DNA of 35,422 nt from an uncultured Granulosicoccaceae bacterium (GTDB lineage Bacteria > Pseudomonadota > Gammaproteobacteria > Granulosicoccales > Granulosicoccaceae). Location of the stretch: the NCBI GenBank assembly GCA_937922015.1, contig CAKZVB010000054.1:1-35422 (forward strand), read 5' to 3'. Position 1 is the first letter of the stretch, and every line of letters begins with the position of its first letter. The position numbers and the translations under genes are program-made. Under the pieces are notes generated by a model that was not told where the DNA came from, did no database searches, and was given only the letters and a program-made list of their open reading frames with translations. Below, one piece after another: positions 16,586-24,732 of the stretch.

Positions 16586-17106
16586 CGGCCTCCATGATAG
16601 CAAACCAGGATAGCGCCGCTGGCAGCCACCTGCTCAAACAATTCTATCATCCGCACTATTTGATTCGGCCAGGGGTAGGCAAAATACAGATTTACGTCTT
16701 TATAATTGATTGGCGAGACCTGGTTGTCTTTGGGGTAAATACTGGCGTTGATAAAGGTGGCAGGGATAGAGAATTCCTGTGACAGATCTTGTGCCTGATC
16801 AAATAGTTCTTCCTCTATTTCTATACCGGTGGCTGTCATCCCGGCTAGTGAGGCGAGCAGGGTGACAAGGCCGAGTCCGGAACCCCATTCACAGAAAACG
16901 GCAGGACGATCTGGCTGGGTATGTCTTACTACCGAGTTTAACAAGTGCCAGCTAATGTGGCCATCGGACGGTTCAAACTGAGCGATGTGGCCCTGATCCT
17001 CCGGGCGGGAGCAAATCTCGTCTGCCAACTCTTTACAGCGATTTATAACCAGGTTTGCTTTGTCGGGTAGTTTGGAATGTTCAAAGACCAGATCGATTTT
17101 TTCCAT
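16561..17106 (-). CDS. Class I SAM-dependent methyltransferase-like protein
   Basis: A 181-residue protein with a Rossmann methyltransferase core. The SAM-binding motif I is CEWGSGLGLVTLLASLAG (about 72-89), followed by an acidic end of strand 2 in GIEIEEEL (about 94-101), the usual ribose-binding position. A later segment VNLYFAYPWPNQ (about 138-149) occupies the motif IV region. No substrate-binding domain is recognisable and the substrate is unknown. It resembles small uncharacterised methyltransferases. It is convergent with the AroQ-like gene and shares its terminator hairpin. It could in principle be a non-enzymatic relative, since motif IV lacks an obvious catalytic pair. Confidence 0.65.
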   Translation of the reverse strand: MEKIDLVFEHSKLPDKANLVINRCKELADEICSRPEDQGHIAQFEPSDGHISWHLLNSVVRHTQPDRPAVFCEWGSGLGLVTLLASLAGMTATGIEIEEELFDQAQDLSQEFSIPATFINASIYPKDNQVSPINYKDVNLYFAYPWPNQIVRMIELFEQVAASGAILVCYHGGRNYRVLKR

Positions 17107-17427
17107 AGCTTCTATTTTTTCCGGCCTTAAATATAAGTGATCATTGTTGTATGGCGATAGATGCGCCGGATAACCATTCAGTTGAAATCCGCGTGTTGTA
17201 AGAAAATGGCGATAGTCGAAGACACCTGAAGCCAGCTACACGGAAAAACCAAGCAGGTGGGAAAACCGGGTTGTAGGTTGTCTGCGGCTGGCAGGCCCGC
17301 TATCAAAAGCATGGCTTAAACTATTGGCTAAGTTACCATTTTAACCTTAGCGAAAAATACCACTGTCAAGGGTCTGTGGCAGTTATAATTGGAATTCCTT
17401 CGGAAGTCTTGTTCATAAAGGTACAGT
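17107..17427. other. Intergenic region between divergent genes
   Basis: These 321 bases separate the methyltransferase gene (minus) from the Mrr-like gene (plus). No gene is visible. An AAAGGT ribosome site lies just before the ATG at 17428. I saw no clear promoter or repeat. Confidence 0.4.
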
Positions 17428-18009
17428 ATGGCATTGAAAATGGCCCACGGATCGCTGTTTGCGGTATTACTGCGATCCCCCTGGTGGTACAGCGTGTTGA
17501 TTGCACTGTTGGTGATTTTCATCAGCGTTCTATTGGTTGGCGGGAAATACCTCTTTCTCGGAATCACGGCATCATTGCCGTTCTTCGGAATCGCCGGCTA
17601 TGCTGCCTATCGTGAGGCTCAGCGCCCTGGCAAAAAACGAATATTGGAAGTAGTACAGGAGGCCCGCAAAATGCCTGCGCGCGCACTGGCTAATAAGATC
17701 GCCGGTAATTATGAGAAGATTAACTTCGATATCACGCCGTTCAAGGGCGATGCCGCGGAGCTTGAACTCGAAAGAGGCAGGCACAAGTTTTTGTTGTGCT
17801 GTAAACGTTTCAAAGCTGCCAAGACTGGAATTGAACCATTGAAACAGTTGGTGGCCGCCGGTGAAAAACAAGAGGCAACCGGCTACCTCTATGTGGCGTT
17901 GGGTGAAATCACTGAAAACGCCCGCGACTTTGCTAAGAATAATGATATAGATTTGATTCAGGCTGAGGCGCTGACCGAGTATTTCGATGGCAAGAGGAAG
18001 CTGCTGTAA
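17428..18009 (+). CDS. Membrane-anchored Mrr-like (restriction endonuclease fold) protein, motif eroded
   Basis: The 193-residue protein has two hydrophobic segments (about 18-38 and 42-60) and a soluble C-terminal domain (about 85-185). That domain has the layout of the Mrr_cat family: a strand pair ending in FLLCCKRFKA (121-130), where Mrr proteins usually have a Q-C-K motif, then a helix GIEPLKQLVAAGEK and a strand YLYVALGEITENARDFAK. Lys126 is kept, but the usual Gln is Cys124 and the conserved Asp of the preceding strand seems replaced by Glu (111 or 113). Nuclease activity is therefore doubtful. Membrane-anchored Mrr-like proteins are found in several proteobacteria without a settled role. 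No methylase or other restriction gene is nearby. Confidence 0.6.
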   Translation: MALKMAHGSLFAVLLRSPWWYSVLIALLVIFISVLLVGGKYLFLGITASLPFFGIAGYAAYREAQRPGKKRILEVVQEARKMPARALANKIAGNYEKINFDITPFKGDAAELELERGRHKFLLCCKRFKAAKTGIEPLKQLVAAGEKQEATGYLYVALGEITENARDFAKNNDIDLIQAEALTEYFDGKRKLL

Positions 18010-18062
18010 GCCTTATGGAACACGTAGATAAACGCGGCTTCAGATGACAGGACGCTGTTTGT

Positions 18063-18857
18063 TTATTCTTCGTGTATAGTCTCTGCGGTAAACATACCTC
18101 CCTGGAAAAGCACATCCGGGGCATCCATGGCGGGGCGTTTTTCCTTTTCATCTATCTGTGCGCGAAACACTTCTGCGTTGTCTGCCGGTTGCCAGCCCAG
18201 ATAACTGACCGCTGAATTGTCCCACCAGCTGGCGGTATTGGCAGAGGCGCCGTAAATAATCGGGCAACCGAGGTGGGGTACCATAAAGATGCGTTCAATC
18301 AACAAAACGAAATCGTCGTAGCTTATCCATGTAGACAGCATTCGATGATTTACCGGCTCTGGAAAGCAGGAGCCAATGCGAACCCTGGCTGTCTCCTGTC
18401 CGAATTTGTCGTGGTACATGGTGGCCATGGCTTCACCAAATACCTTCGACACTCCGTACAGGCTGTCCGGTCTGAAAGCAGAGTCTGCATCCAGTTGATC
18501 GGTTTGCCGGTGATACCCTATAACGTGATTTGAGCTTGCAAATATAATTCGAGGCTGGCCGTGCTTGCGGGCCGCCTCGTACAAATTGAACACGCCGTCT
18601 ATATTGACCGCCTGAATGTTCGACCATTTGTCTTCGAGAGAAATGCCACCCAGATGCACAATGCCATCACAGCCTGCCACCAGATTTTCGACAGCAAGCT
18701 TATCCCCCAGGTCACAGTTGATCAGCTCTTCGTTGACTGCGGCATCGCCAAGCGGTGAAATGTCTGACAATCGAAGTGTGTCGGCAAGATGCGTGAGACG
18801 CTGCCGCATTACAGTGCCCAGGCCTCCGGCGGCTCCCGTGATTAGTAATCGTTTCAT
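18063..18857 (-). CDS. udh: Uronate dehydrogenase (NAD-dependent)
   Basis: Oxidises D-galacturonate or D-glucuronate to the aldarolactone with NAD. The 264-residue length matches the Agrobacterium and Pseudomonas enzymes (about 265-275). It is an extended SDR: TGAAGGLGTVMRQRL (7-21) binds NAD, with Asp32 in LRLSDIS fitting NAD preference. IIFASSNHVIGY (104-115) holds the catalytic Ser region and Y134-GVS-K138 the catalytic pair. VRIGSCFPEP, HRMLSTW and GASANTASWWDNS are blocks I recognise from uronate dehydrogenases rather than generic epimerases. It is last in the minus-strand run; the lactonase gene just upstream encodes the logical next enzyme. Substrate preference (glucuronate versus galacturonate) cannot be read from sequence. 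Confidence 0.9.
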   Translation of the reverse strand: MKRLLITGAAGGLGTVMRQRLTHLADTLRLSDISPLGDAAVNEELINCDLGDKLAVENLVAGCDGIVHLGGISLEDKWSNIQAVNIDGVFNLYEAARKHGQPRIIFASSNHVIGYHRQTDQLDADSAFRPDSLYGVSKVFGEAMATMYHDKFGQETARVRIGSCFPEPVNHRMLSTWISYDDFVLLIERIFMVPHLGCPIIYGASANTASWWDNSAVSYLGWQPADNAEVFRAQIDEKEKRPAMDAPDVLFQGGMFTAETIHEE

Positions 18858-18872
18858 GGTTTTTCTTTCATA

Positions 18873-18896
18873 ACTTCTATTAGCACTTCTATTAGC
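18873..18896. repeat. Tandem 12-base direct repeat
   Basis: ACTTCTATTAGC occurs twice in perfect tandem (18873-18884 and 18885-18896) in the 54-base gap between the lactonase and uronate dehydrogenase genes, just upstream of the latter's ribosome site. It is probably replication slippage; a regulatory effect is possible but unsupported. Confidence 0.6.
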
Positions 18897-18911
18897 GATA
18901 TTTTTGTTTAA

Positions 18912-19793
18912 TTAGCCTGCGTACATAGGTTGTGGAATCCCTTTAATAGCAAGATCCGTTATTGCAAACAATCCGCCGGCATGGGGCTGGCGGTCTTCGC
19001 TGCCGGTTGTCAGGCCCGCTCCGATCGAAGTGACAAACAGTATATCCAGATTCCGTCCTCCGAACATCGGCTTGGTTGGTTTCTCCACCGGCATGTCTAT
19101 TGTCATCAATAGCTCACCCTGCGGATTGATACGATACAGTTGCCATCCGCTAACCCCTGCCATCCAATAACAACCATCGGCATCTACGGTGCCTCCGTCC
19201 GGCCTGCCGGCGACGCTTCTGGTATCAAAAAATACCGATGATTCACCGGGCGTCCCGGTCGTGGTGTCGTAGTCGCAGGACCAGATAGTGCGTACAGCCG
19301 GGTTACTGTCGGAGTAATAGAGGGTGCGTCCGTCGGGTGATAAAGTCAGTCCGTTGGTGGTGTAAATTTTATCGACCCATGGAGTAACGGTATGGTCCGG
19401 ATCTAGTCGATAGAATCGACCCAGGGCTTCTGCATCCCCACCATCTTTCATGGTGCCGGCCCAGAATCGGCCCTGTAGATCAGTGGTGCCATCGTTAAAC
19501 CGGTTGTTCGGCAGATCGGCTTCGGGGTCGTGTATGTGTTTACGGGTATTGGTGGCGGGATCGAAAAGCCAGAAACCTGATTTGGCCGCCAGCACCAGGC
19601 CGCCTTGTTTGCGTACTGCCAGACATCCCACCGGTTCACCAAAATCAATAGTGGTGTTGCTGTTAGTGTCCGGGTTGAATCGGTGGATTAAACCCGCCGG
19701 TATATCTACCCACCATAAAACGTTTTCGCGAGTATCCCAAACGGCTCCTTCACCTACTTTACTTTTACTGTGTACTACACATTCTATCTTCAT
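18912..19793 (-). CDS. SMP-30/gluconolactonase family lactonase
   Basis: Six-bladed beta-propeller lactonase, 293 residues from the chosen start. Family metal-ligand regions are present: Glu in VGEGAVWDTREN (about 13-24), Asn in NRFNDGTTDLQGRFWAGTM (about 98-116) and Asn/Asp in TNGLTLSPDGRTLYYSDS (about 149-166). The open frame extends upstream to 19922, but that would overlap the cupin gene by about 110 bases and add a non-family segment. The ATG at 19793 begins directly with the propeller and leaves a 19-base gap. The ribosome site is weak, so translational coupling is likely. Next to uronate dehydrogenase its probable substrate is an aldarolactone, opened to glucarate or galactarate (inference from context). 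Confidence 0.88.
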   Translation of the reverse strand: MKIECVVHSKSKVGEGAVWDTRENVLWWVDIPAGLIHRFNPDTNSNTTIDFGEPVGCLAVRKQGGLVLAAKSGFWLFDPATNTRKHIHDPEADLPNNRFNDGTTDLQGRFWAGTMKDGGDAEALGRFYRLDPDHTVTPWVDKIYTTNGLTLSPDGRTLYYSDSNPAVRTIWSCDYDTTTGTPGESSVFFDTRSVAGRPDGGTVDADGCYWMAGVSGWQLYRINPQGELLMTIDMPVEKPTKPMFGGRNLDILFVTSIGAGLTTGSEDRQPHAGGLFAITDLAIKGIPQPMYAG

Positions 19794-19812
19794 GTTGTTG
19801 GCAAGCGGTTTT

Positions 19813-20343
19813 CTAGCGGATGAAGCGATCAACATAATCAGCGCCGAGCCCTGCCTTTTCAAAGTGTGCGCGGCACATATCAATCTTGGTGAAAACGTCT
19901 TCGTACCCCATGTGTTCGCCATAGGGGTCGACGTAGTACATTACCCCGTTTACCTGAAAGTAGGTGATCATTTCATCAACGTCGTCCGGTACTACAAGGG
20001 TATGTGTCTCACCGGGAGGCTCGTAGACATAACTGCCTGTGTGGGCCACCCAGTCATGTTCGAGATAGTGCCAGTGTCCCTTTAAAACAAAGCCGTGGAC
20101 TGCGTTGGGATGCCGGTGCCGTGACAGCACTCCGGACTTCGTGACCTTGAGCAGATTCATCCAGTAGCCCTGCGAGCGGTTCAGGCACAGTGGACGAAAG
20201 AACACATGCTCTGTTTGTTGAACCCACATACGATCATCATTCTCGGCCAATGCATCCGGTACTACTATCTCTGGCAATGCGTCAGGCGGCATAGGCAGCT
20301 GATAGGGCATGCGTGCGTCTTTTTCATCTTGTGGAGCGGACAT
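19813..20343 (-). CDS. Cupin-domain protein, 2,4'-dihydroxyacetophenone dioxygenase-like
   Basis: A 176-residue single-cupin protein. Motif 1 reads SRHRHPNAVHGFVLKGHWHY (75-94), giving His76, His78 and a third His83 in place of the usual Glu. Motif 2 is GSYVYEPPGETHTL (103-116), with His114. This three-His iron pattern and the sequence resemble the 2,4'-dihydroxyacetophenone and acetylacetone dioxygenase group. An aromatic substrate is not suggested by the neighbours, which handle sugar acids. It may act as a dioxygenase or isomerase on a keto-sugar acid (inference). A good AGGAAATA ribosome site precedes ATG. It lies 17 bases after the SDR gene. Confidence 0.8.
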   Translation of the reverse strand: MSAPQDEKDARMPYQLPMPPDALPEIVVPDALAENDDRMWVQQTEHVFFRPLCLNRSQGYWMNLLKVTKSGVLSRHRHPNAVHGFVLKGHWHYLEHDWVAHTGSYVYEPPGETHTLVVPDDVDEMITYFQVNGVMYYVDPYGEHMGYEDVFTKIDMCRAHFEKAGLGADYVDRFIR

Positions 20344-20360
20344 ATTATTTCCTGTTGGTG

Positions 20361-21065
20361 TTACATTGCGGCATAGCCGCCATCGACGTTGAGGATGGTA
20401 CCTGTAACGAAACCGGCTGCAGCACTGGCCAGAAATAAAGTCGGTCCGACGAGGTCTTCAGGCGTGCCCCAGCGTTTCATTGGAGTGCGCTCCAGAATGA
20501 CATTTGAACGGCCCGGGTCATCACGCAGACCCTGCGTCAGCGCAGTTGCAATCCAGCCTGGTGCTATTGCGTTCACCCGGATACCATCAGATGCATACGT
20601 GATGGCGAGTGATTTGGTCAGTTGCGCAATGCCGCCTTTTGATGCGGCGTAAGCCGGAACCAGTCCACCACCAAAATAACTCAGCATTGAGGCGGTATTA
20701 ATAATTGCGCCCTTGTTGGCGGCAAGTGCTGATCGCGCAGCGGTGCAGACTCGCATTGTGCCGGTCAGGTTGATATCGATAACCTGCTGAAAGACTTCCG
20801 GATCGTGTTCAGCCTCGCGGCGAATAATTCCGGCGGCATTCACTACCACTCGCAGTTTCTCGAGTGGACGGATTAGATCGATAACTGCCTCACCGTCATG
20901 TACGTCCAGCGTTTTATAGTCGAGATTAGGTTCTGCAGGAGGGAGTGTGCCCAGGCCTACCGCCAGAACCTGTTCATTAGTTTCTGCAAACCCGCGCGCG
21001 ATAGCCTGACCTATGCCACTGGTGGCACCGGTTACCAGCACTGTCGGTGTAGGTGAAGATGTCAT
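20361..21065 (-). CDS. Short-chain dehydrogenase/reductase (SDR)
   Basis: Classical SDR, 234 residues. It shows TGATSGIGQAIARGF (12-26) for cofactor binding, NAAG (76-79), the structural Asn99, catalytic Ser126 in NTASMLSYFGGG, Tyr139 and Lys143 in YAASKGG, and the C-terminal TGTILNVDGGYAAM. The segment after strand 2 (VGLGTLPPAEP) lacks the usual Asp or basic residue, so cofactor preference is unclear. It is first in the four-gene minus-strand run with the cupin, lactonase and uronate dehydrogenase genes, so a sugar-acid or keto-acid alcohol is a reasonable substrate. A dyad repeat lies in the upstream region. The specific substrate is not recognisable. Confidence 0.88.
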   Translation of the reverse strand: MTSSPTPTVLVTGATSGIGQAIARGFAETNEQVLAVGLGTLPPAEPNLDYKTLDVHDGEAVIDLIRPLEKLRVVVNAAGIIRREAEHDPEVFQQVIDINLTGTMRVCTAARSALAANKGAIINTASMLSYFGGGLVPAYAASKGGIAQLTKSLAITYASDGIRVNAIAPGWIATALTQGLRDDPGRSNVILERTPMKRWGTPEDLVGPTLFLASAAAGFVTGTILNVDGGYAAM

Positions 21066-21186
21066 CTAACAGCGCTCTGGAATAACGTTAGCAGGGAGGT
21101 GAATTTGTTGTTCAGCAATTGAGAGCATTCTATTGTGCAGTGAAATCGATTATTGCAGGGCTGTGTTCCCAATACGATTCATGGTT

Positions 21187-21236
21187 GCATGCCACTCAAA
21201 CTGGTGTCAACTGTGCGACCGGTTAAAGTGGAATGC
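21187..21236. promoter_or_regulatory. Imperfect dyad between SDR operon and M50 gene, possible operator
   Basis: The arms 21187-21206 and 21217-21236 are inverted copies matching at about 16 of 20 positions around a 10-base loop. The inner part AACTGGT / GACCGGTT resembles the TGGT-N-ACC half-sites used by some GntR-type regulators. It lies in the 297-base gap between two divergent genes (21066-21362), which otherwise shows nothing I can name. It could be an operator or an RNA hairpin; no regulator gene sits next to it. Confidence 0.35.
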
Positions 21237-21362
21237 CACAACTCAACTAAAAGCTGTCATGACGCACTATCACTATTCCCTGATTGCACAAGCGTGTCAG
21301 GGAGGTGATGGGCTCTGGTACAATCTGCACACATCTACAAACGGGTATTACTTCCACAGCGT

Positions 21363-22445
21363 ATGGAACTGATCAACGAAAAATTTTTAAACGAAGACTT
21401 GCGGCTCGAGGCCAACATGGCAGGCTGGCAGCAGTTGTACTGGAACAATCAACTGGTGTCGGTGCGCAATGCAAGCGCAGAGACCCCTGAAAACATCGTT
21501 CACGAATTTGAACTGCAAAGCCCGCAAGGCAGCGTTCGCTGTAAGCTGAATTTACAACTCAGATGGAATCCGTTCCAGCTGGATTATTACATCACGGCCA
21601 ATGACCAGGATGTTCAGGCTGGCAGTCGTGCGCCGCAAGACCTCGCCAGCAGCACCCCGCAACAGGAGATGCCTGTACGCCGTCAGTTCAGTGTGATGGG
21701 GCTGGCATCCCTCGGGCTTAAGTTGTTGAAAAGCGCCAAGGCGGTCAAGGTGCTGCTGGCGGGGGCAAGTCTGGCCGCTTATTCGTGGTTGTTTTCGATT
21801 CAATTCGCGCTATTGATAATTTTATGTCTGGTGGTACATGAGTACGGGCACATCAGGGCGATGAAATACTTCGGCATGAAAACCAAAGGAATCTACCTGA
21901 TCCCGTTTGTAGGTGGTGCTGCCATCGGTGAGAATAATCTCAATACCCGCTGGCAGAATGTTGTCATATCGATAATGGGGCCGGTGTTCGGAACGGCTCT
22001 TTCTGTGATTGCGCTGCTGTTGTACGGCATCACGGGTATGCCTATATTTGCTGGAGTGGCAGGGGTCAACGCACTGCTCAACCTGTTTAATCTATTGCCA
22101 ATTCTGCCACTGGACGGTGGGCATATTCTCAAGGCGATCACGTTTTCCATGCATAGTCTGGCCGGTCTGACTCTCTGCATTGGCGGTATTCTGCTGGGCG
22201 TTGTCATCAGCTATTCGTTCGGGCTGGCTCTGTTGTGGTTTCTGTTGTTGATTGGCAGTATTGAAATACTGCTGGAGTGGCGTCAGCGGCAAAACAGTTC
22301 ATTGTTGCCACTGGATCTGTACGGGCAGGTGTTTTCGGCCGTTTGGTACTTGATCACTATAGCGATACTTGTGGGTATTATATTTTATCTGGCATCCAGC
22401 GGTGACCCGGCTTTATCGCTGCCGCTTGAAGTATTAAAAAGTTAG
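21363..22445 (+). CDS. Site-2 protease-like membrane metalloprotease (M50)
   Basis: A 360-residue integral membrane protein. Residues 1-110 form a soluble, probably beta-rich N-terminal domain (LYWNNQLVSVRNASAE; YYITANDQDVQAG) that I do not recognise. Then come about six membrane segments. The zinc site is H159-E-Y-G-H163 in a membrane helix, with the third ligand expected at Asp251 in ILPLDGGH, the usual M50 LDG motif. Intramembrane cleavage of a transmembrane substrate is the family role. No PDZ domain is seen, unlike RseP. It is monocistronic, divergent from the sugar-acid genes and convergent with the LysR gene (26-base gap). No anti-sigma factor gene or other evident substrate is nearby. 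The ribosome site is weak, so the exact start is uncertain. Confidence 0.85.
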   Translation: MELINEKFLNEDLRLEANMAGWQQLYWNNQLVSVRNASAETPENIVHEFELQSPQGSVRCKLNLQLRWNPFQLDYYITANDQDVQAGSRAPQDLASSTPQQEMPVRRQFSVMGLASLGLKLLKSAKAVKVLLAGASLAAYSWLFSIQFALLIILCLVVHEYGHIRAMKYFGMKTKGIYLIPFVGGAAIGENNLNTRWQNVVISIMGPVFGTALSVIALLLYGITGMPIFAGVAGVNALLNLFNLLPILPLDGGHILKAITFSMHSLAGLTLCIGGILLGVVISYSFGLALLWFLLLIGSIEILLEWRQRQNSSLLPLDLYGQVFSAVWYLITIAILVGIIFYLASSGDPALSLPLEVLKS

Positions 22446-22471
22446 AAGTCTTTAAACGTAGATCCAGCGCT

Positions 22472-23347
22472 TTAGGCTGTTGTTTCAAGATCCGCTTTCA
22501 GAAACTCGACAAAGGTTCGTATAAGGCGCAGCTCGCTTCTCTGCGCCACGTAGAATAACGTTTCTTCCATTTGCAACTGCGCGTCACTAATTGGAATACG
22601 CGCCAGTCTGTCGTCATAGCCAAACTCAGCGTCCGAGACAAAGCCGATACCGGATCCGGAACCGACGATATCTCGCATGGCTTCGCGGCCTTCTACCTCC
22701 ATTACCGGGGTAAGTACAATCTTCCTTCGAGCTGCCTCCTGTTCAAGTATCTGTCTGGTTTTCGAGCCCTGTTCGCGCAATACAATAGGGAATCGGGAAA
22801 GCTCGGCGAAGGTCAGGCTCGTGGTCTTTTTAGGTAGAAAGTCTTTAGCTGCAATGACGATTATCGGCGTGGAACCAAGATGCACCTGTTTGAGATCACT
22901 GCCTGGAGTAATACCACCGCCGATAGCGATTTCTGCATTATAGGCTCGCAGTTGCGTGATCATGTCCTGAGTGTTTGACGTGCGCATTGTTACAAAAACA
23001 TCCGGGTATTCAGCCTGGAAGCGTCGTAGCGGACCTGAAATGTGGCTGGCCGAGTCGACTATTATCCGCAGCACCCCTTCAACAGAGGATCGCTTTTCCG
23101 ACAGAAAATCATTGATCTGGTGTTCTGCTTCAAACAAGCGCTTGGTCAGGTGAAACAGTTGCGAGCCTTCTTCGGTCAGGTGAACGCGTTTTTTTTCTCG
23201 CCGAAACAGCAAAATATCATGATCCTGTTCCAGCCGCCGTACGTGCTCAGACAGCGCGGGTTGCGTTAAAAAGATCTTTTCCGACGCGCGGGAGAATCCG
23301 CCGTGTAGAGCAACACTGTGAAATGCTTTCAGCTGGCTGTAGCTCAC
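22472..23347 (-). CDS. LysR-type regulator, probable regulator of the phosphonate cluster
   Basis: LysR-family transcription factor, 291 residues. The N-terminal winged helix-turn-helix (about 1-60) includes FHSVALHGGFSRASEKIFLT and QPALSEHVRRLEQD. The C-terminal effector domain (about 88-290) has FPIVLREQGSKTRQILE and GSGIGFVSDAEFG. An ATG-started frame reaches 23440, but the added 31 residues are not family-like. I prefer the GTG at 23347, which has GGAGAAA about eight bases upstream and begins right at the DNA-binding domain. It is divergent from phnA with a 135-base intergenic gap containing a dyad, the usual LysR arrangement. Such regulators of AEP genes respond to the substrate in several bacteria; the ligand here is inferred. 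Confidence 0.88.
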   Translation of the reverse strand: MSYSQLKAFHSVALHGGFSRASEKIFLTQPALSEHVRRLEQDHDILLFRREKKRVHLTEEGSQLFHLTKRLFEAEHQINDFLSEKRSSVEGVLRIIVDSASHISGPLRRFQAEYPDVFVTMRTSNTQDMITQLRAYNAEIAIGGGITPGSDLKQVHLGSTPIIVIAAKDFLPKKTTSLTFAELSRFPIVLREQGSKTRQILEQEAARRKIVLTPVMEVEGREAMRDIVGSGSGIGFVSDAEFGYDDRLARIPISDAQLQMEETLFYVAQRSELRLIRTFVEFLKADLETTA

Positions 23348-23388
23348 TTGACTGTTTCTCCGTTTTTCGTCGCAGGTAGATTCATAGG

Positions 23389-23415
23389 TTGAGCTTATAG
23401 AATAATCTATATAAT
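23389..23415 (+). promoter_or_regulatory. phnA promoter region with overlapping dyad (candidate LysR operator)
   Basis: TATAGA (23396-23401) and TCTATA (23406-23411) form a perfect 6-4-6 inverted repeat. It overlaps a perfect -10 TATAAT (23410-23415) with a possible -35 TTGAGC (23389-23394, spacer 15, shorter than ideal). The site lies between the divergent LysR gene and phnA. The spacing is not the classic T-N11-A, so operator function is an inference from location and symmetry. Confidence 0.42.
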
Positions 23416-23482
23416 CAACTTTACATATACATTTATCCAAACGAAAATAGTCTGAAGCGACTACAAATTACGGAATCCAAAT

Positions 23483-24730
23483 ATGTCCATAGAATCACCG
23501 ATAGAAGCGAATAATCGCTCTTATCAGGCCCCGCGTGCGCCCTCGGTAGTCATCTGCCTTGACGGATGTGAGCCAGCTTATCTGGATGCCGCAATTGCCG
23601 CAGGCCTGATGCCGCATCTGAAACGAATTCGTGAGACCGGCACTGACCGCCTGGCACACAGTGTTATACCGTCATTTACTAACCCCAATAACCTGTCCAT
23701 TGCTACCGGCCAGCCTCCGCGGGTGCATGGCATTTGCGGAAATTATCTGTTGGACCCTGAAACCCATGAGGAAGTCATGATGAATGACGTGCGCTTCCTG
23801 TGGGTGCCGACCGTGTTCCGGCGGTTTCAGCAGGCCGGAGCCAAGGTTGCTATTGTCACAGCCAAAGACAAGCTGCGTGCCTTGCTTGGTGCAGAGCTGG
23901 AGTTTAAAGAAAACGGCGCATGCTGTTTTTCGGCAGAGAAATCTGACAGCTCAACTCAAAGTGAACACGGCATGGACCGGGCCTCGCAGTGGCTGGGTAT
24001 GAAACAACCGGAGGTGTACTCCGCCGATCTGTCCGAGTTTGTATTTGCGGCAGGTGTAAAGTTGCTGGAGGAGCGTCGCCCCGACCTCATGTATCTGACC
24101 ACAACCGACTATGTGCAACACAAGCACGCCCCCGGAGCCCCCGATGCCAACAGCTTCTATGAGATGTTTGATAAATACCTCGGTCAGCTCGATGACATGG
24201 GCGCGGTGATTGTCACCACTGCAGATCATGGTATGAAACCCAAACACAAGGCCGATGGTGCGCCTGATGTGATCTATGCACAGGAAGTGTTGGACGAAAT
24301 GTGCGGAGCGGGTAATTCCCGGGTGATACTGCCCATAACTGACCCTTACGTGGTGCATCACGGTGCACTGGGTGGCTTTGCTACCGCCTATCTGCCTGCA
24401 GAGGCAGATACCGCGGCAATCATTGACAAACTGCAGTCGATCAAAGGCATGTTACTGGTGATTGATAAAGCAGAGGCGGTGAAACGCTTTGATCTGCCGC
24501 CAGACAGAATTGGCGATATCGTGATGATTTCAGATGAAAATCAGGTGATCGGCACCAGTGAAGACAGGCACGATCTGGCCGCCCTCACAGAGCCGCTGCG
24601 TTCACATGGTGGTCTCACCGAACAAGAGGTGCCTTTTATTGTCAATCGCAGGATCGATATACCCGATGCTCCGCAACTTCGAAACTACGATGCAATTTTC
24701 TACTCCACCACAGCAGCTGCGAGTCAATAA
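23483..24730 (+). CDS. phnA: Phosphonoacetate hydrolase
   Basis: Zinc-dependent alkaline-phosphatase-superfamily enzyme that cleaves the C-P bond of phosphonoacetate to acetate and phosphate. The 415-residue protein shows every metal and nucleophile position I expect from the Sinorhizobium meliloti enzyme, shifted by two: Asp27 in CLDGCEP, nucleophile Thr66 in PSFTNPNN, Asp209 and His213 in TDYVQHKH, Asp248-His249 in [12 protein letters not shown], and His375 in LRSHGG. This makes an active enzyme likely. It is the first gene after the LysR/phnA promoter region, and phnY follows after only two bases. There is no signal peptide, so it is cytoplasmic. It should not be confused with the unrelated E. 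coli protein also once named PhnA. Confidence 0.95.
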   Translation: MSIESPIEANNRSYQAPRAPSVVICLDGCEPAYLDAAIAAGLMPHLKRIRETGTDRLAHSVIPSFTNPNNLSIATGQPPRVHGICGNYLLDPETHEEVMMNDVRFLWVPTVFRRFQQAGAKVAIVTAKDKLRALLGAELEFKENGACCFSAEKSDSSTQSEHGMDRASQWLGMKQPEVYSADLSEFVFAAGVKLLEERRPDLMYLTTTDYVQHKHAPGAPDANSFYEMFDKYLGQLDDMGAVIVTTADHGMKPKHKADGAPDVIYAQEVLDEMCGAGNSRVILPITDPYVVHHGALGGFATAYLPAEADTAAIIDKLQSIKGMLLVIDKAEAVKRFDLPPDRIGDIVMISDENQVIGTSEDRHDLAALTEPLRSHGGLTEQEVPFIVNRRIDIPDAPQLRNYDAIFYSTTAAASQ

Positions 24731-24732
24731 AT

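Noticed and set aside
19794-19922. Upstream extension of the SMP-30 lactonase reading frame
   Set aside because: It would overlap the well-supported cupin gene and adds residues unlike the family; the ATG at 19793 starts at the propeller.
23348-23440. ATG-started N-terminal extension of the LysR protein
   Set aside because: The added residues precede the winged helix without family resemblance, and the GTG at 23347 has a good ribosome site.
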